DNA of 64,000 nt from Promicromonospora umidemergens (GCF_024171995.1 NZ_JAMTCT010000024.1:18353-82352); one strand, 5' to 3'; numbered from the stretch's first letter, positions 16,435 to 29,000 are shown. Numbers and translations: made by a program. The notes: generated by a model from the sequence alone, not told the origin.

Positions 16435-17436
16435 ATGCGTTCCAGCAGGACGATCACCGCCGTCGACTCGCACACCGAGGGCATGCCGACGCGCGTCGTC
16501 ACGGGCGGCGTCGGGCAGATACCCGGTGAGACGATGAACGACCGCCGGCGGCACTTCATGGAGCACATGGACGACTTGCGGCTGTTCCTCATGAACGAGC
16601 CGCGCGGACACGCCGCGATGAGCGGCGCCATCCTGCAGCCGCCCACGCGGCCCGACTGCGACTGGGGCGTCGTCTACATCGAGGTGTCCGGCTGCCTGCC
16701 CATGTGCGGGCACGGCACCATCGGTGTGGCGACGGTCCTCGTCGAGACGGGAATGGTCGACGTCGTCGAGCCGGTCACCGAGATCCGGCTCGACACCCCC
16801 GCGGGGCTGGTGGTCGCCAAGGTGGCCGTCAGCGACGGCCACGCCGACGCCGTCACCATCGAGAACGTACCGAGCTTCGTGACGGCCCTCGACCAGAAGC
16901 TCGAGGTGCCCGGCTACGGCGCCGTCCCGTACTCGATGGCGTTCGGCGGCAACTTCTACGCGCTCGTCGACCTGGACGACCTGGACCTGCCCTTCGACCG
17001 GGCCAGGCAGAACGACCTGCTCACCGCCGGCCTCGCCGTCATGGACGCGATCAACGGGACCGCGCTGCCCAGGCACCCGTCGCTCGACGGCGTCGAGGGC
17101 TGCCACCACGTCGAGCTGATCGCCCCCGGCTCGGACGCGCGGCACTCCCGCCACGCGATGGCCATCTGGCCTGGCTGGTTCGACCGGTCGCCCTGCGGCA
17201 CCGGTACGTCGGCCCGCATGGCCGAGCTCTGGGCCCGTGGGGAGCTCGCCCTGGACACCGACTTCATCAACGAGTCGTTCATCGGCAGCCGGTTCGTCGG
17301 CCGCCTGGTCGCCGAGACCACCGTCGCCGGCGTGCCCGCCGTCGTACCGACCATCACCGGGCGCGCCTGGGTGACCGGCACCGCCAGCTACGTGCTCGAC
17401 CCCAGTGACCCGTTCCCGACGGGCTTCGTCTTCTGA
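16435..17436 (+). CDS. 4-hydroxyproline 2-epimerase / proline racemase family
   Basis: 333 aa. Both catalytic cysteines of the racemase/epimerase subgroup are present: Cys91 in LPMCGHGTIG and Cys254 in DRSPCGTGTSA, which separates it from the Cys/Thr dehydratases. N-terminal DSHTEGMPTRVVTGG is typical. Expected to convert trans-4-hydroxy-L-proline to cis-4-hydroxy-D-proline, the substrate of the three-subunit dehydrogenase just upstream. AGGAGG-type site before ATG 16435. Last gene of the operon; a short hairpin follows at 17437-17456. Confidence 0.9.
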   Translation: MRSSRTITAVDSHTEGMPTRVVTGGVGQIPGETMNDRRRHFMEHMDDLRLFLMNEPRGHAAMSGAILQPPTRPDCDWGVVYIEVSGCLPMCGHGTIGVATVLVETGMVDVVEPVTEIRLDTPAGLVVAKVAVSDGHADAVTIENVPSFVTALDQKLEVPGYGAVPYSMAFGGNFYALVDLDDLDLPFDRARQNDLLTAGLAVMDAINGTALPRHPSLDGVEGCHHVELIAPGSDARHSRHAMAIWPGWFDRSPCGTGTSARMAELWARGELALDTDFINESFIGSRFVGRLVAETTVAGVPAVVPTITGRAWVTGTASYVLDPSDPFPTGFVF

Positions 17437-17456
17437 ACCGGCATCTGGGGGCCGGT
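17437..17456. terminator. Short hairpin between convergent hydroxyproline operon and aldo/keto reductase
   Basis: ACCGGC (17437-17442) and GCCGGT (17451-17456) form a 6-bp stem with an 8-base loop directly between two convergent stops. Weak, no T tract. Confidence 0.35.
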
Positions 17457-17457
17457 G

Positions 17458-18675
<1,218 letters not shown>

Positions 18676-18677
18676 TT

Positions 18678-20600
18678 ATGGGTGACGACGCGAACCGGGG
18701 TGCGGCTCAGGGCGCGGGTCTGGCCAGCGTCGTGGAACGGCGCCTGCGCCCCCTGATCACCGGGTCCCCGGCCGCGCCACCCGCTGGGGCGCGCACGACG
18801 ACCATGGGGCCTGTCCTGAGCTGGGGTGCGGTCGCTCTCGCGGCGGAGGGTGCACTGCCCGCGGCGACCGTCACCTGGCTTGACCACGACCACGCCCGCA
18901 CTGCCGCGACCGCTACCCCTGCGGCCGCTGGTGCGGCGGTAGCGGGAGCCGACGCGGCCGATGACCTGGGTACGGTGCCGGTCGGCGCTGGTCTCGTCGA
19001 TGTGCTGGCGGGCGTCAATGTCGCCTTGACCGAGGACGCGGCCCTGCTGGACGTGGCGGCGCGGTGGCAGGAGGTCGTCACCTGGGCCACGGCGATGCAG
19101 TCCCGGGCCCTTGGCGAGATCGCCCGCCGTCGTGGCTGGACCGAGGAGCACAACGCGGCAGCCGCGGAGATCAGCGCGCGCCTACGCGTTCCGCAGGGCG
19201 AGGCGAACAAGCACCTGGCCCGTGGCGCGGGCCTGGCCGAACATCCACAGGTCATGACCGCTCTGCACGACGGCCTGATCGACACCGCCAAGGCCGACAT
19301 CCTGCTTCGCAGCGGTAACCCCCTCACGGTCGAGGAGCGCGAGGCTGCTATCACCCTGTACCTGCCAGAGGCACCCGACCACTCCCGCCGGTGGCTCCGC
19401 GAACGGATGAATGCCTTCGCGACCCGGCTGAAGGGAGCTACGGAGACCACCAGGCACGCCCTGGCGCGTCGTGCGGTGTTCCTTGACCCTGCCGACAACT
19501 CGATGGCCTGGCTCAGCGCGAACCTTCCCGCCACCGACGCCGCCGCCGTCTGGGACGCGATCGACACGACCGCCCACATCCTCCGGCGTACGCCCGGTGC
19601 GACCCGGACGCTGTCCCAGGCCCGGGCTGACGCGCTGGTGGCGATCACGACCGGCCGGATCATCGTCCCGCCCGAACCCGAATGTGCACCCGCCGCGCCG
19701 ACCGACGACCTGAAGCCGGCCGAGCCCGCGACCGCTGAGCCCGCGGCCGATGAGCCCGCACCAGAAGGACCTGCCGCAGGTCTTCCTGTATCGCCGGCCT
19801 CACCTGAGCCGGCCCTGCCCCGGACCACCGTCCCGGCCGTCGGATGTACCTGTGGCGGCTGCACCTGCGGTGGCACTGCCGTACGAGTCATCCCGGTGAA
19901 GCCACAGATCCGGGTCACCATCGCGGCCACGACGCTCCTTGGGCTGGACAACCTCCCCGGTCACCTGGACGGGTACGGCCCGATCCCGGCCGACGTCGCC
20001 GCCCGGATCGCGGCCGACGCGACGTGGCAGCGGCTGGTCACAGACCCCGTCACCGGCATCCTGACCGACCACTCCACCACCACCTACCAACCGGGCAGGC
20101 TGCTGCGCCAGGCGGTGACCGCGCGGGATCAGACCTGCGCCTTCCCGCAGTGCGACCGGCCCGCCCGATGGTCCGACCTGGACCACATCGATCCGTTCGA
20201 CCACGACCTCGACGCGACCACCCTGCCGCTGGGCACGCCTGGGCAGACCCGCGCGACCAATCTGCAACCGCTGTGTCGCGCGCACCACCTGGCGAAAACT
20301 CACCACGGCTGGAACCCGGTTCGCGACCCCGGCACCGGGATCACGACCTGGACCGCACCTACCGGACACCGCTATCTCCGGCCAGCCACCCAGATCGGAC
20401 AGGTCAGCAACGACACCACCAGCCTGGTCGACGACACCCGAGCGCGTCTCGGACAGCCACCTCTCGACGAGCGGCCCAGCGCGACGCGTCCGGCCACAGG
20501 CCAGTCGACCACGGCCCAGTCGAGCACGGCCCAGTCGAGCACTGCCCAGCCGACAACCGAGCAGCAGCTGCGACGCTTCTCCGACGATCCGCCCTTCTGA
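18678..20600 (+). CDS. DUF222 / HNH endonuclease (13E12-like)
   Basis: 640 aa from ATG 18678 behind AAAAGGGGA; the frame is open further upstream but crosses the LexA-like box. A DUF222 helical region spans about residues 110-330. Then comes an Ala/Pro/Glu-rich linker, a CTCGGCTCGG cysteine pair-repeat near 391-400, and the C-terminal HNH nuclease (Cys487, Cys492, DLDHIDPFDH, Cys533-x2-HH). A Ser/Thr/Gln repeat (TTAQSSTAQSSTAQPTTEQ) precedes the RRFSDDPPF tail. Function of this family is unsettled; DNA cleavage during stress or a domesticated mobile element are both possible. A sister gene ends at the right edge of the window. Confidence 0.9.
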   Translation: MGDDANRGAAQGAGLASVVERRLRPLITGSPAAPPAGARTTTMGPVLSWGAVALAAEGALPAATVTWLDHDHARTAATATPAAAGAAVAGADAADDLGTVPVGAGLVDVLAGVNVALTEDAALLDVAARWQEVVTWATAMQSRALGEIARRRGWTEEHNAAAAEISARLRVPQGEANKHLARGAGLAEHPQVMTALHDGLIDTAKADILLRSGNPLTVEEREAAITLYLPEAPDHSRRWLRERMNAFATRLKGATETTRHALARRAVFLDPADNSMAWLSANLPATDAAAVWDAIDTTAHILRRTPGATRTLSQARADALVAITTGRIIVPPEPECAPAAPTDDLKPAEPATAEPAADEPAPEGPAAGLPVSPASPEPALPRTTVPAVGCTCGGCTCGGTAVRVIPVKPQIRVTIAATTLLGLDNLPGHLDGYGPIPADVAARIAADATWQRLVTDPVTGILTDHSTTTYQPGRLLRQAVTARDQTCAFPQCDRPARWSDLDHIDPFDHDLDATTLPLGTPGQTRATNLQPLCRAHHLAKTHHGWNPVRDPGTGITTWTAPTGHRYLRPATQIGQVSNDTTSLVDDTRARLGQPPLDERPSATRPATGQSTTAQSSTAQSSTAQPTTEQQLRRFSDDPPF

Positions 20601-20725
20601 AGGTCTGCGAGACGAACGGCTCGGGCGTGGACCGGGTCTCCGGCACGATCGCCCGGCACGAGCTCGGACCGGCGCCCCGCAATCAGCTTGCGGACGTCCC
20701 CGCGCCAACACCTATCGTCAGGCGC

Positions 20726-21169
20726 ATGACCGACGAGACGATCGCGTGTGCGGAGTGCGGTGCCGGCGGCGACCTGGGGGCGTGCGTCGATCTCTTCCAC
20801 GGGCTGCTGGCTCTCGACCACCAGCGTCTCCAGCCGTGGGGCTCGTTCCACGGCCTCAACGTCGCGTGCTACTTCCTGCAGCATCCGACGCAGACTTCTG
20901 CCGCAGTGCTCGGCGGTCAGTGGCAGGTCGTCACGACGTTCCTCGCCCAGGGGCTCGACGCCGTGCACACGCTCGAGGCGGATCTGGTGCGCGCGAATCG
21001 GCGGAAGGCGGGTCCGCTGCCCAGCTTTGATCCGCCACCGGCGCGCTCGGCTCCTGCCGCGGTGACGATCGCGGACCTCTCGGTCGACGGCACGTTTCCC
21101 GCCGACGGTTACGAAGCCCGCATCCTGGAGTGGGCGCGATCGATCAGGGCCGAACGAACCCCCGCCTGA
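20726..21169 (+). CDS. DUF5946 family protein
   Basis: 147 aa soluble protein. Cys8 and Cys11 (CAECGAGG) and a conserved block DLFHGLLALDHQ ... FHGLNVACYFLQHPTQ match the DUF5946 pattern, with His and Cys residues that could bind metal. Start at ATG 20726; the open frame extends far upstream through the HNH gene but only this part is family-like. It lies 125 bases after the HNH gene and converges on the MarR gene with a 21-base gap. No function is known. Confidence 0.75.
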   Translation: MTDETIACAECGAGGDLGACVDLFHGLLALDHQRLQPWGSFHGLNVACYFLQHPTQTSAAVLGGQWQVVTTFLAQGLDAVHTLEADLVRANRRKAGPLPSFDPPPARSAPAAVTIADLSVDGTFPADGYEARILEWARSIRAERTPA

Positions 21170-21190
21170 AGGTCCCGCCCCCTCCTCCGC

Positions 21191-21640
21191 CTACGACCCC
21201 AGCCTGCGGGCCGCCTCCAGCAGCGCACGAGTGCCCCGCGTGAGCGCGCGCAGGTCGTCGACGTCGAGCAGCGCGAGGAGGTCGGGCGGGAGGTCCTCGT
21301 CGTGCGCGACGAGGCGTCGGATCGCCTCGCTGCCCTTCTCCGTGCTGGTCACGCGACGGACCCGCCCGTCCGTAGGGTCCGGGGTGCGGACGGTCATGCC
21401 TGCGGCGGTCAGCCGGTCGAGGATCCCCGAGACCGTGCCGGCGGAGACCCCGAGCGCCTCGGCGAGCCGCTGCGGCGTCGACTCCCGGTCCACCTGCACG
21501 AGGGCCAGCGCCCGGAGCTGCTGCACGGTCAGGTCGGTCTCCAGCAGGGGGCGAAGCCGCGTGGCGAAGAACTGTTCGCCGAGGTCGCGGTGCAAGGTGG
21601 CGAGCTCAGCGACGAGCTGGTCGCGGGTCTGGTCGGTCAC
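21191..21640 (-). CDS. MarR-family transcriptional regulator
   Basis: 149 aa. Winged HTH of MarR type (LTVQQLRALALVQVDRESTPQRLAEALGVSAGTVSGILDRL, residues about 37-77) with the wing DPTDGRVRRVTSTEKG. It is divergent from the RND exporter, and a 15-bp palindrome lies in the 160-base gap, so it should repress the exporter and itself until a toxic ligand binds. Confidence 0.9.
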   Translation of the reverse strand: MTDQTRDQLVAELATLHRDLGEQFFATRLRPLLETDLTVQQLRALALVQVDRESTPQRLAEALGVSAGTVSGILDRLTAAGMTVRTPDPTDGRVRRVTSTEKGSEAIRRLVAHDEDLPPDLLALLDVDDLRALTRGTRALLEAARRLGS

Positions 21641-21733
21641 GGGCTGACCTTAACCGGGACTTCACCCCCTGGGAGAGGAGCCGGACGCCGGCGCCGGAAC
21701 CGAGGTTGCGAGGCGGGAACCCGAGCAGGATCC

Positions 21734-21748
21734 TTTGCGTTAGGCAAA
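21734..21748. promoter_or_regulatory. Candidate MarR operator in the marR/RND divergent region
   Basis: TTTGC-GTTAG-GCAAA is a perfect 5-bp-arm palindrome (15 bp) in locally AT-rich sequence. It is the kind of TTGC...GCAA site bound by actinobacterial MarR proteins. It lies 53 bases before the exporter start. Confidence 0.6.
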
Positions 21749-21800
21749 ATACCGCGCCGACGGAGTCGTGGACCCGGCGTATCCCAGATCTGGAGGCAGT

Positions 21801-24800
21801 GTGTTTCGTCTTGCCCAAATGTCGCTCGCGAACCGTGCGCTCGTCGCACTCGCGACGATTGCCGTCTTTCTCGTCGGCATCTTCAGCATGGGGCAGCTTC
21901 GGCAGGAACTCATCCCGTCGATCAACGTGCCCATGGTCGCGGTCACCGCCAGCTATCCGGGCACCGCGCCGGAGATCGTCGCGGACCGGGTCACCGACCC
22001 GGTCGAGACGGCTGTCCAGGGCATCGACGGCGTCACCGGTGTGAGCTCGACCGTCTCGACAGGCATCTCGGTGACCACCGTCGAGCTCGAGTACGGCACC
22101 GACATCGACGCGATCGAGCAGGAGGTGACCTCGGCGCTCGGCAGCATCCAGGGCCTTCCGGCGGACGTCGAGCCCGAGGTCATGGCCGGTTCCCTCGACG
22201 GCCTGCCGGTGGTGCAGCTCGCGGTCTCCGGTGACGGCGACGAGCAGGAGCTGACCGACGCCATCGATTCCGTGCTGGTGCCCGAGCTGTCGGGGATCAC
22301 CGAGGTCCGTGACGTGACGGTCACCGGCGCCACGGAGCAGCAGGTGGTGATCGACCCGGACGAGGAGAAGCTCGCCGAGGCGGGCCTCACCGCCGCGCAG
22401 CTCTCGTCGGTGCTGCAGGAGAACGGGACCGTCACCCCCGTCGGTGCGGTCACGCAGGACGGCGAGACGAACAGCGTCCAGGTCGGTACCTCCGTCGACT
22501 CCGTCAAGGAGCTCCAGGACCTGCCGCTCGTCCCCTCCGCCGGTTCGGCGGTGGCGGCGCCGCAGGCGCCCGAAGCACCCGCGGCACCCGGCGCACCGAC
22601 GGCCCCCGACGCCGGGGGCAGCCCCGCCGACGTCGTGCATCTCGGCGAGGTCGCCGACGTGAGCGTGCAGGACGTGGAGCCCACCTCCTACTCCCGCCTG
22701 GACGGTGAGCCGTCGCTCGCGATCGCGCTGACCAAGACGCCGGACGGCAACACGGTGGACGTGTCGCACGCGGTGCACGACGTCCTGGCCGACGTCGAGG
22801 ACGAGCTGGCCGACGCCGGCGTGAGCACCGCCGTCACGTTCGACCAGGCGCCGTTCATCGAGGAGTCGATCGAGGGCCTGACGACGGAAGGCGGTCTCGG
22901 CCTGCTCTTCGCGGTGCTCGTGATCCTGGTGTTCCTGGCGTCCCTGCGGGCGACGCTCGTCTCGGCGATCTCGATCCCGCTGTCGCTCGCGGTGACGTTC
23001 GCGGTCATGAACCTGACCGGCTACACGCTGAACATCCTGACGCTCGCGGCCATGACCATCTCGATCGGGCGCATCGTGGACGACTCGATCGTGGTGATCG
23101 AGAACATCAAACGGCACCTGTCGTACGGCGAGGACCGGGTGCACGGGATCATCACCGCGGTCCGGGAGGTCGGCACGGCCATCACCTCGTCGACGATCTG
23201 CACGGTAGCGGTGTTCGCTCCGATCGCCCTGGTGGGCGGCATGGCCGGCGAGCTGTTCCAGCCCTTCGCCGTCACCGTCGCGATCGCGATGGGTGCCTCC
23301 CTGGTCGTGGCCCTGGTCGTCGTGCCGGTGCTGGCCTACTGGTTCATCAAGGTCCCGGCCTCGGCCGACGGCGGCGCCGCCCTGCGCGAGGCCGCAGAGC
23401 TCAAGGAGCGTCGCGGCGTCTGGCAGCGTGCCTACGTGCCGTCGCTGTCCGCGGCGCTGCGCCGCCCGGCCGTCACCCTGGGCGTCGCGATCGCGCTTCT
23501 CGCCGGCACGGTCGCGCTGGTACCCCGCATGGAGACCAACTTCATCGGGGCAGCGGGCCAGGACACGCTCTCGGTGACGCAGGAGCTCGAGCCCGGCACG
23601 TCGCTGGCGGCCCAGGACGAGGCGGCCAAGGAGGTCGAGGACGTCCTGGCCGACGTCGACGGCGTCGAGAGGGTGCAGACGACCGTCGGATCGGGCGACG
23701 GGATGGCCGCCGCGTTCGGCATGGGTGGCGGGGGCAGCAGCGCGTCGTTCGCGATGACGCTGGGCGAGGACGCCGACGGCGAGGCCGTGCAGGACGACGT
23801 GAGCGACGCGCTCGATGAGGCGGCTCCTGACGGCGAGGTCACGGTGGCCGCCGGCGACGCCGGTTTCGCCAGCACGACCGTCGACCTGGTCGTCACGGCG
23901 CCGGACGCCGAGGGCCTGGCCGACGCCGCGAGCGCCGTCGAGGACGCGGTGACGGACCTGGACGGTGTCGAGGACGTGACGAACAACCTCGCCGCGGAGC
24001 AGTCCAGCGTGCAGGTGACGGTGGACCGGGACGCGGCGGCGGAGGTCGGGCTCACGGAGGCGACGGTCTCCGGCCTCCTCGCCGGTGCGATGAACGAGGC
24101 GAGCATCGGGACGATGGACCTGGACGGGTCGTCGCTCGACGTCGTGGTGGCCGGTGACCTGCCGGCGACGACCGCGGAGATCAAGAAGGTCGAGGTGCCG
24201 ACGGCGGCGGGCGTGGTCCCGCTGAGCGACCTCGTGACGGTCGAGAAGGTCTCGGCGCCCGCGGCGGTCACGCGGGTGGACGGCGAGCGCAGCGCCACCG
24301 TGGCGGTGACTCCCGCCGGGCAGGACCTGGGGGCGCTGACCGTGGCCCTGACCGAGGAGATCGACGGTCTGGACCTGCCGAGCGGCGCAGAGGTGACGAT
24401 CGGTGGCGTGGCGTCCGACCAGGCCGACGCGTTCGCCGACCTCGGCCTGGCGCTGGTGGCGGCCATCCTCATCGTCTACCTCGTGATGGTGGCGACCTTC
24501 CGGAGCATCGGGCAGCCGCTGATCCTGCTGGTCTCGGTGCCGTTCGCGGCCACCGGCGCACTGGGTGCGCTGCTGCTGACCGGGACGCCGCTCGACGTCG
24601 CCGCGCTGATCGGTGCGCTGATGCTGGTGGGCATCGTGGTGTCGAACGCGATCGTCCTGATCGACCTGATCAACCAGTACCGGGCGGAGGGCCGGCCGCT
24701 GGACGAGGCGGTCAAGGAGGGGGCGCGGCAGCGGCTGCGGCCGATCGTGATGACGGCGGCCGCGACGATCCTCGCCCTGACGCCGATGGCGTTCGGCCTG

Positions 24801-25016
24801 ACCGGCGGAGGGGCGTTCATCTCGCAGCCGCTGGCCCTGGTGGTGATCGGTGGGCTGGTGTCCTCGACCCTGCTCACGCTGTACGTGGTGCCGGTGATCT
24901 ACGCGCTGTTCGAGCGGCGCTCGGGAGAGCGCACCTCGAAGCGTGCGGAACGCGCGGCGCGCCGGGCGGAGAAGGCGCGGTCCAAGGCCGCTGAGGCGGC
25001 GCGGGGCGCGCGGTAG
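21801..25016 (+). CDS. RND-family multidrug efflux permease (AcrB/HAE1-like)
   Basis: 1071 aa from GTG 21801 behind GGAGG; the frame is open to 21768. Two halves each begin with a membrane helix and a large extracytoplasmic domain; TM4 carries ISIGRIVDDSIVVIENIKRH with the proton-relay Asp pair (about residue 430). The first extracytoplasmic domain holds a Pro/Ala-rich insert (APQAPEAPAAPGAPTAP). No membrane-fusion or outer-membrane partner lies beside it, as is common in actinobacteria. The Lys/Arg-rich tail is cytoplasmic. Probably a proton-driven drug or lipid exporter under the divergent MarR. Confidence 0.92.
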   Translation: MFRLAQMSLANRALVALATIAVFLVGIFSMGQLRQELIPSINVPMVAVTASYPGTAPEIVADRVTDPVETAVQGIDGVTGVSSTVSTGISVTTVELEYGTDIDAIEQEVTSALGSIQGLPADVEPEVMAGSLDGLPVVQLAVSGDGDEQELTDAIDSVLVPELSGITEVRDVTVTGATEQQVVIDPDEEKLAEAGLTAAQLSSVLQENGTVTPVGAVTQDGETNSVQVGTSVDSVKELQDLPLVPSAGSAVAAPQAPEAPAAPGAPTAPDAGGSPADVVHLGEVADVSVQDVEPTSYSRLDGEPSLAIALTKTPDGNTVDVSHAVHDVLADVEDELADAGVSTAVTFDQAPFIEESIEGLTTEGGLGLLFAVLVILVFLASLRATLVSAISIPLSLAVTFAVMNLTGYTLNILTLAAMTISIGRIVDDSIVVIENIKRHLSYGEDRVHGIITAVREVGTAITSSTICTVAVFAPIALVGGMAGELFQPFAVTVAIAMGASLVVALVVVPVLAYWFIKVPASADGGAALREAAELKERRGVWQRAYVPSLSAALRRPAVTLGVAIALLAGTVALVPRMETNFIGAAGQDTLSVTQELEPGTSLAAQDEAAKEVEDVLADVDGVERVQTTVGSGDGMAAAFGMGGGGSSASFAMTLGEDADGEAVQDDVSDALDEAAPDGEVTVAAGDAGFASTTVDLVVTAPDAEGLADAASAVEDAVTDLDGVEDVTNNLAAEQSSVQVTVDRDAAAEVGLTEATVSGLLAGAMNEASIGTMDLDGSSLDVVVAGDLPATTAEIKKVEVPTAAGVVPLSDLVTVEKVSAPAAVTRVDGERSATVAVTPAGQDLGALTVALTEEIDGLDLPSGAEVTIGGVASDQADAFADLGLALVAAILIVYLVMVATFRSIGQPLILLVSVPFAATGALGALLLTGTPLDVAALIGALMLVGIVVSNAIVLIDLINQYRAEGRPLDEAVKEGARQRLRPIVMTAAATILALTPMAFGLTGGGAFISQPLALVVIGGLVSSTLLTLYVVPVIYALFERRSGERTSKRAERAARRAEKARSKAAEAARGAR

Positions 25017-25042
25017 CACGTCCGGGCGCCTGCCCTCGCTCA

Positions 25043-25080
25043 CTGAGTCGTCCTGAGCGTCTGTGCTCAGGACGACTCAG
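25043..25080. terminator. Perfect 16-bp hairpin between convergent RND and L7/L12-like genes
   Basis: Arms 25043-25058 and 25065-25080 (CTGAGTCGTCCTGAGC and its complement) with a 6-base loop GTCTGT. The right arm contains the stop and final codons of the minus-strand gene. No T tract. Confidence 0.75.
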
Positions 25081-25369
25081 CGCGCCGGTCGACCCACTGC
25101 TTGGCCTCGACCAGCCCATGGCCGGTCGCCTCGCGGTAGAGCTTGATCGCCTCGACCCGCCGGTCGGACCAGATGCACCGGTCGATCTCGGCCACCGTCT
25201 CCGGGGGGAGGCCCTCCGCGGCCGGGCCCTCGACGCCGAGGTGCTTGATCACCATGTCGAGCTTGCGCTCGGTCCGTTCCGCGGTGCGCGCGGCCGAACG
25301 CAGGTTCCCGGTGATGGTGATCGTGCTGAGCAGCAGGATGATGATGACTGCCGTCGCGATGAGGTCCAT
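25067..25369 (-). CDS. Small membrane-anchored protein with ribosomal L7/L12 C-terminal-like domain
   Basis: 100 aa. One N-terminal membrane helix (LIATAVIIILLLSTITITG, residues 3-21), a short coiled stretch rich in Arg/Glu, then IWSDRRVEAIKLYREATGHGLVEAKQWVDRR (about 66-96), which has the helix-turn-helix pattern of the L7/L12 C-terminal domain (EAIKxxReaTGxGLxEAKxxV). The fold is recognised in many actinobacterial proteins of unknown role and is not a ribosomal protein here. Divergent from the copper operon by 144 bases. Function unknown. Confidence 0.7.
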   Translation of the reverse strand: MDLIATAVIIILLLSTITITGNLRSAARTAERTERKLDMVIKHLGVEGPAAEGLPPETVAEIDRCIWSDRRVEAIKLYREATGHGLVEAKQWVDRRAESS

Positions 25370-25429
25370 GCGCGAACCCTAGTGGCCGTGGCCCGGCCGG
25401 CGGCCGGCCCGCCATCGAGCTCTCTCGCC

Positions 25430-25458
25430 TTGACCGAAATACTCCATGGGGGTATATG
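25430..25458 (+). promoter_or_regulatory. Promoter of the copZ operon with CsoR box in the spacer
   Basis: -35 TTGACC (25430-25435), 17-base spacer, -10 TATATG (25453-25458). A CsoR-type box TACTCC-ATG-GGGGTA (25440-25454), one mismatch from TACCCC-N3-GGGGTA, fills the spacer and reaches into the -10. CsoR bound here would block RNA polymerase. Confidence 0.7.
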
Positions 25459-25474
25459 GTTACCGGTATACGGC

Positions 25475-25489
25475 TACCCCCTAGGGGTA
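25475..25489. promoter_or_regulatory. CsoR operator, perfect, in the copZ leader
   Basis: TACCCC-CTA-GGGGTA is a perfect CsoR dyad, downstream of the -10 and 24 bases before copZ. It is a second site next to the promoter-embedded box. Confidence 0.8.
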
Positions 25490-25513
25490 GGGATCGAGCG
25501 GAAGGAAGAGACG

Positions 25514-25726
25514 ATGGCGACGAGCGAGTACCAGGTGACCGGGATGACGTGCGGGCACTGCGAGACGGCGGTCCGTGGCGAGGTGGGCGGGCTCCCCGGT
25601 GTCGCGCACGTCGACGTCAGTGCCGCGACCGGCCGGCTCGTCGTCACGAGCGATACCACGCCCGACGACGCGGCGGTCCTGGCCGCGGTCGACGAGGCCG
25701 GGTACGAGGCGGAGCGCGTCTCGTGA
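25514..25726 (+). CDS. copZ: Copper chaperone CopZ (HMA domain)
   Basis: 70 aa, one heavy-metal-associated domain with the copper motif GMTCGHC (Cys13 and Cys16) and the ferredoxin-like beta-alpha-beta-beta-alpha-beta spacing. Carries Cu(I) in the cytoplasm to the CopA ATPase two genes on. ATG 25514 follows a GAAGGAAGAG site. Its stop overlaps the next gene (GTGA). Two CsoR boxes lie just upstream. Confidence 0.95.
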   Translation: MATSEYQVTGMTCGHCETAVRGEVGGLPGVAHVDVSAATGRLVVTSDTTPDDAAVLAAVDEAGYEAERVS

Positions 25727-26687
25727 ACGCACCCCAGCGCCTGACCGTCTACGGGGCGGGTCTGGTCGCGCTGTTCGTCGCGGCGTTCACCGTCGCAGGC
25801 CTGGTCGTGCCGAAGGCCGCCGTGGCCGCCTGGTCGATGCCGGCGGAGGGAGACGACCCGGCCGCCATGGGCATGGAGACGGGCATGGAGACGGGCATGG
25901 AGACGGGCATGGAGACGAGCACAGCCCCGGACGCCGGTCCGCACGCCGGCGAGAGCGCGGCGGCCCCGGTGCGCGGGCTCGCCCTCGAACAGGACGGCCT
26001 GCTCCTGAACCCGGTGAGCGCTCCCGACCGGGTCGGCGAGGACGGGACTCTCTCGTTCTCGATCACCTCGGCGGACGGCGACGCCGTGACCGCGTTCGAG
26101 ACCGAGCACGACAAGGAGCTGCACCTGGTCGTTGTGCGTACCGACGGGGCCGGGTTCCGCCACGTGCACCCGAAGATGTCGGCCGACGGCGTCTGGTCGA
26201 TCCCGTGGACCTGGGACGCGGCCGGCAGCTACCGCGTGCTCACCGACTTCGTCCCCGAGGCGACCGGCGAGAACGTGACGCTCAGCCGCACCGTCGAGGT
26301 CGGCGGGCGGGTCTCGCCGGAGCCGCCGACGGCGGTCTCCACGAGCGACACCGTCGACGGGTACACCGCCACGCTCACGGGAGACCTGGGCACCTCCGGC
26401 GACTCCAGGCTCACCGTGACGGTCACGAAGGACGGCGAACCCGTCACCAGGCTTGAGCCGTACCTCGGCGCCTACGGGCACCTCGTCGCGCTGCGTGACG
26501 GCGACCTGGCCTATCTGCACGTGCACCCGGAGGGCGACGAGCCGGCGCACGGTTCGGTGTCGGGCCCCGAGATCGGGTTCATGACGAAGGCCCCCACGCC
26601 CGGCCGCTACCTGCTGTACCTGGACTTCAAGGTCGACGGGGTCGTGCGCACCGCGCACCTCGTCCTGGACGCGACAGGGAGGGAATG

Positions 26688-26688
<1 letters not shown>
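25723..26688 (+). CDS. Exported Met/His-containing protein of the copper operon
   Basis: 321 aa from GTG 25723 overlapping the copZ stop. An N-terminal hydrophobic segment ([17 protein letters not shown], residues about 13-29) acts as signal or anchor. A Met-rich repeat follows ([17 protein letters not shown], residues 49-65), a common Cu(I) ligand pattern. Two Ig-like/beta domains contain RHVHPKM and [10 protein letters not shown], conserved His motifs of a protein type often encoded beside copper ATPases. Likely binds copper outside the membrane and passes it on or sequesters it. I do not know an experimentally named homologue. Confidence 0.75.
25869..25916 (+). repeat. Four tandem 12-bp units encoding the GMET repeat
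   Basis: GGGCATGGAGAC is repeated four times without change, encoding the Met-rich metal-binding stretch. Identical synonymous codons in every unit point to recent slippage growth, so copy number may vary between strains. Confidence 0.9.
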
Positions 26689-28949
<2,261 letters not shown>

Positions 28950-29000
28950 CAGATCCACCGACCCACCGACCACAGATCACCACCGAAGAGAGGGCCCACC

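Noticed and set aside
21606..25043. 1145-aa minus-strand open frame antisense to the RND gene
   Set aside because: Low-complexity Arg/Asp/His composition typical of the antisense of high-GC genes; the plus strand encodes a full RND permease.
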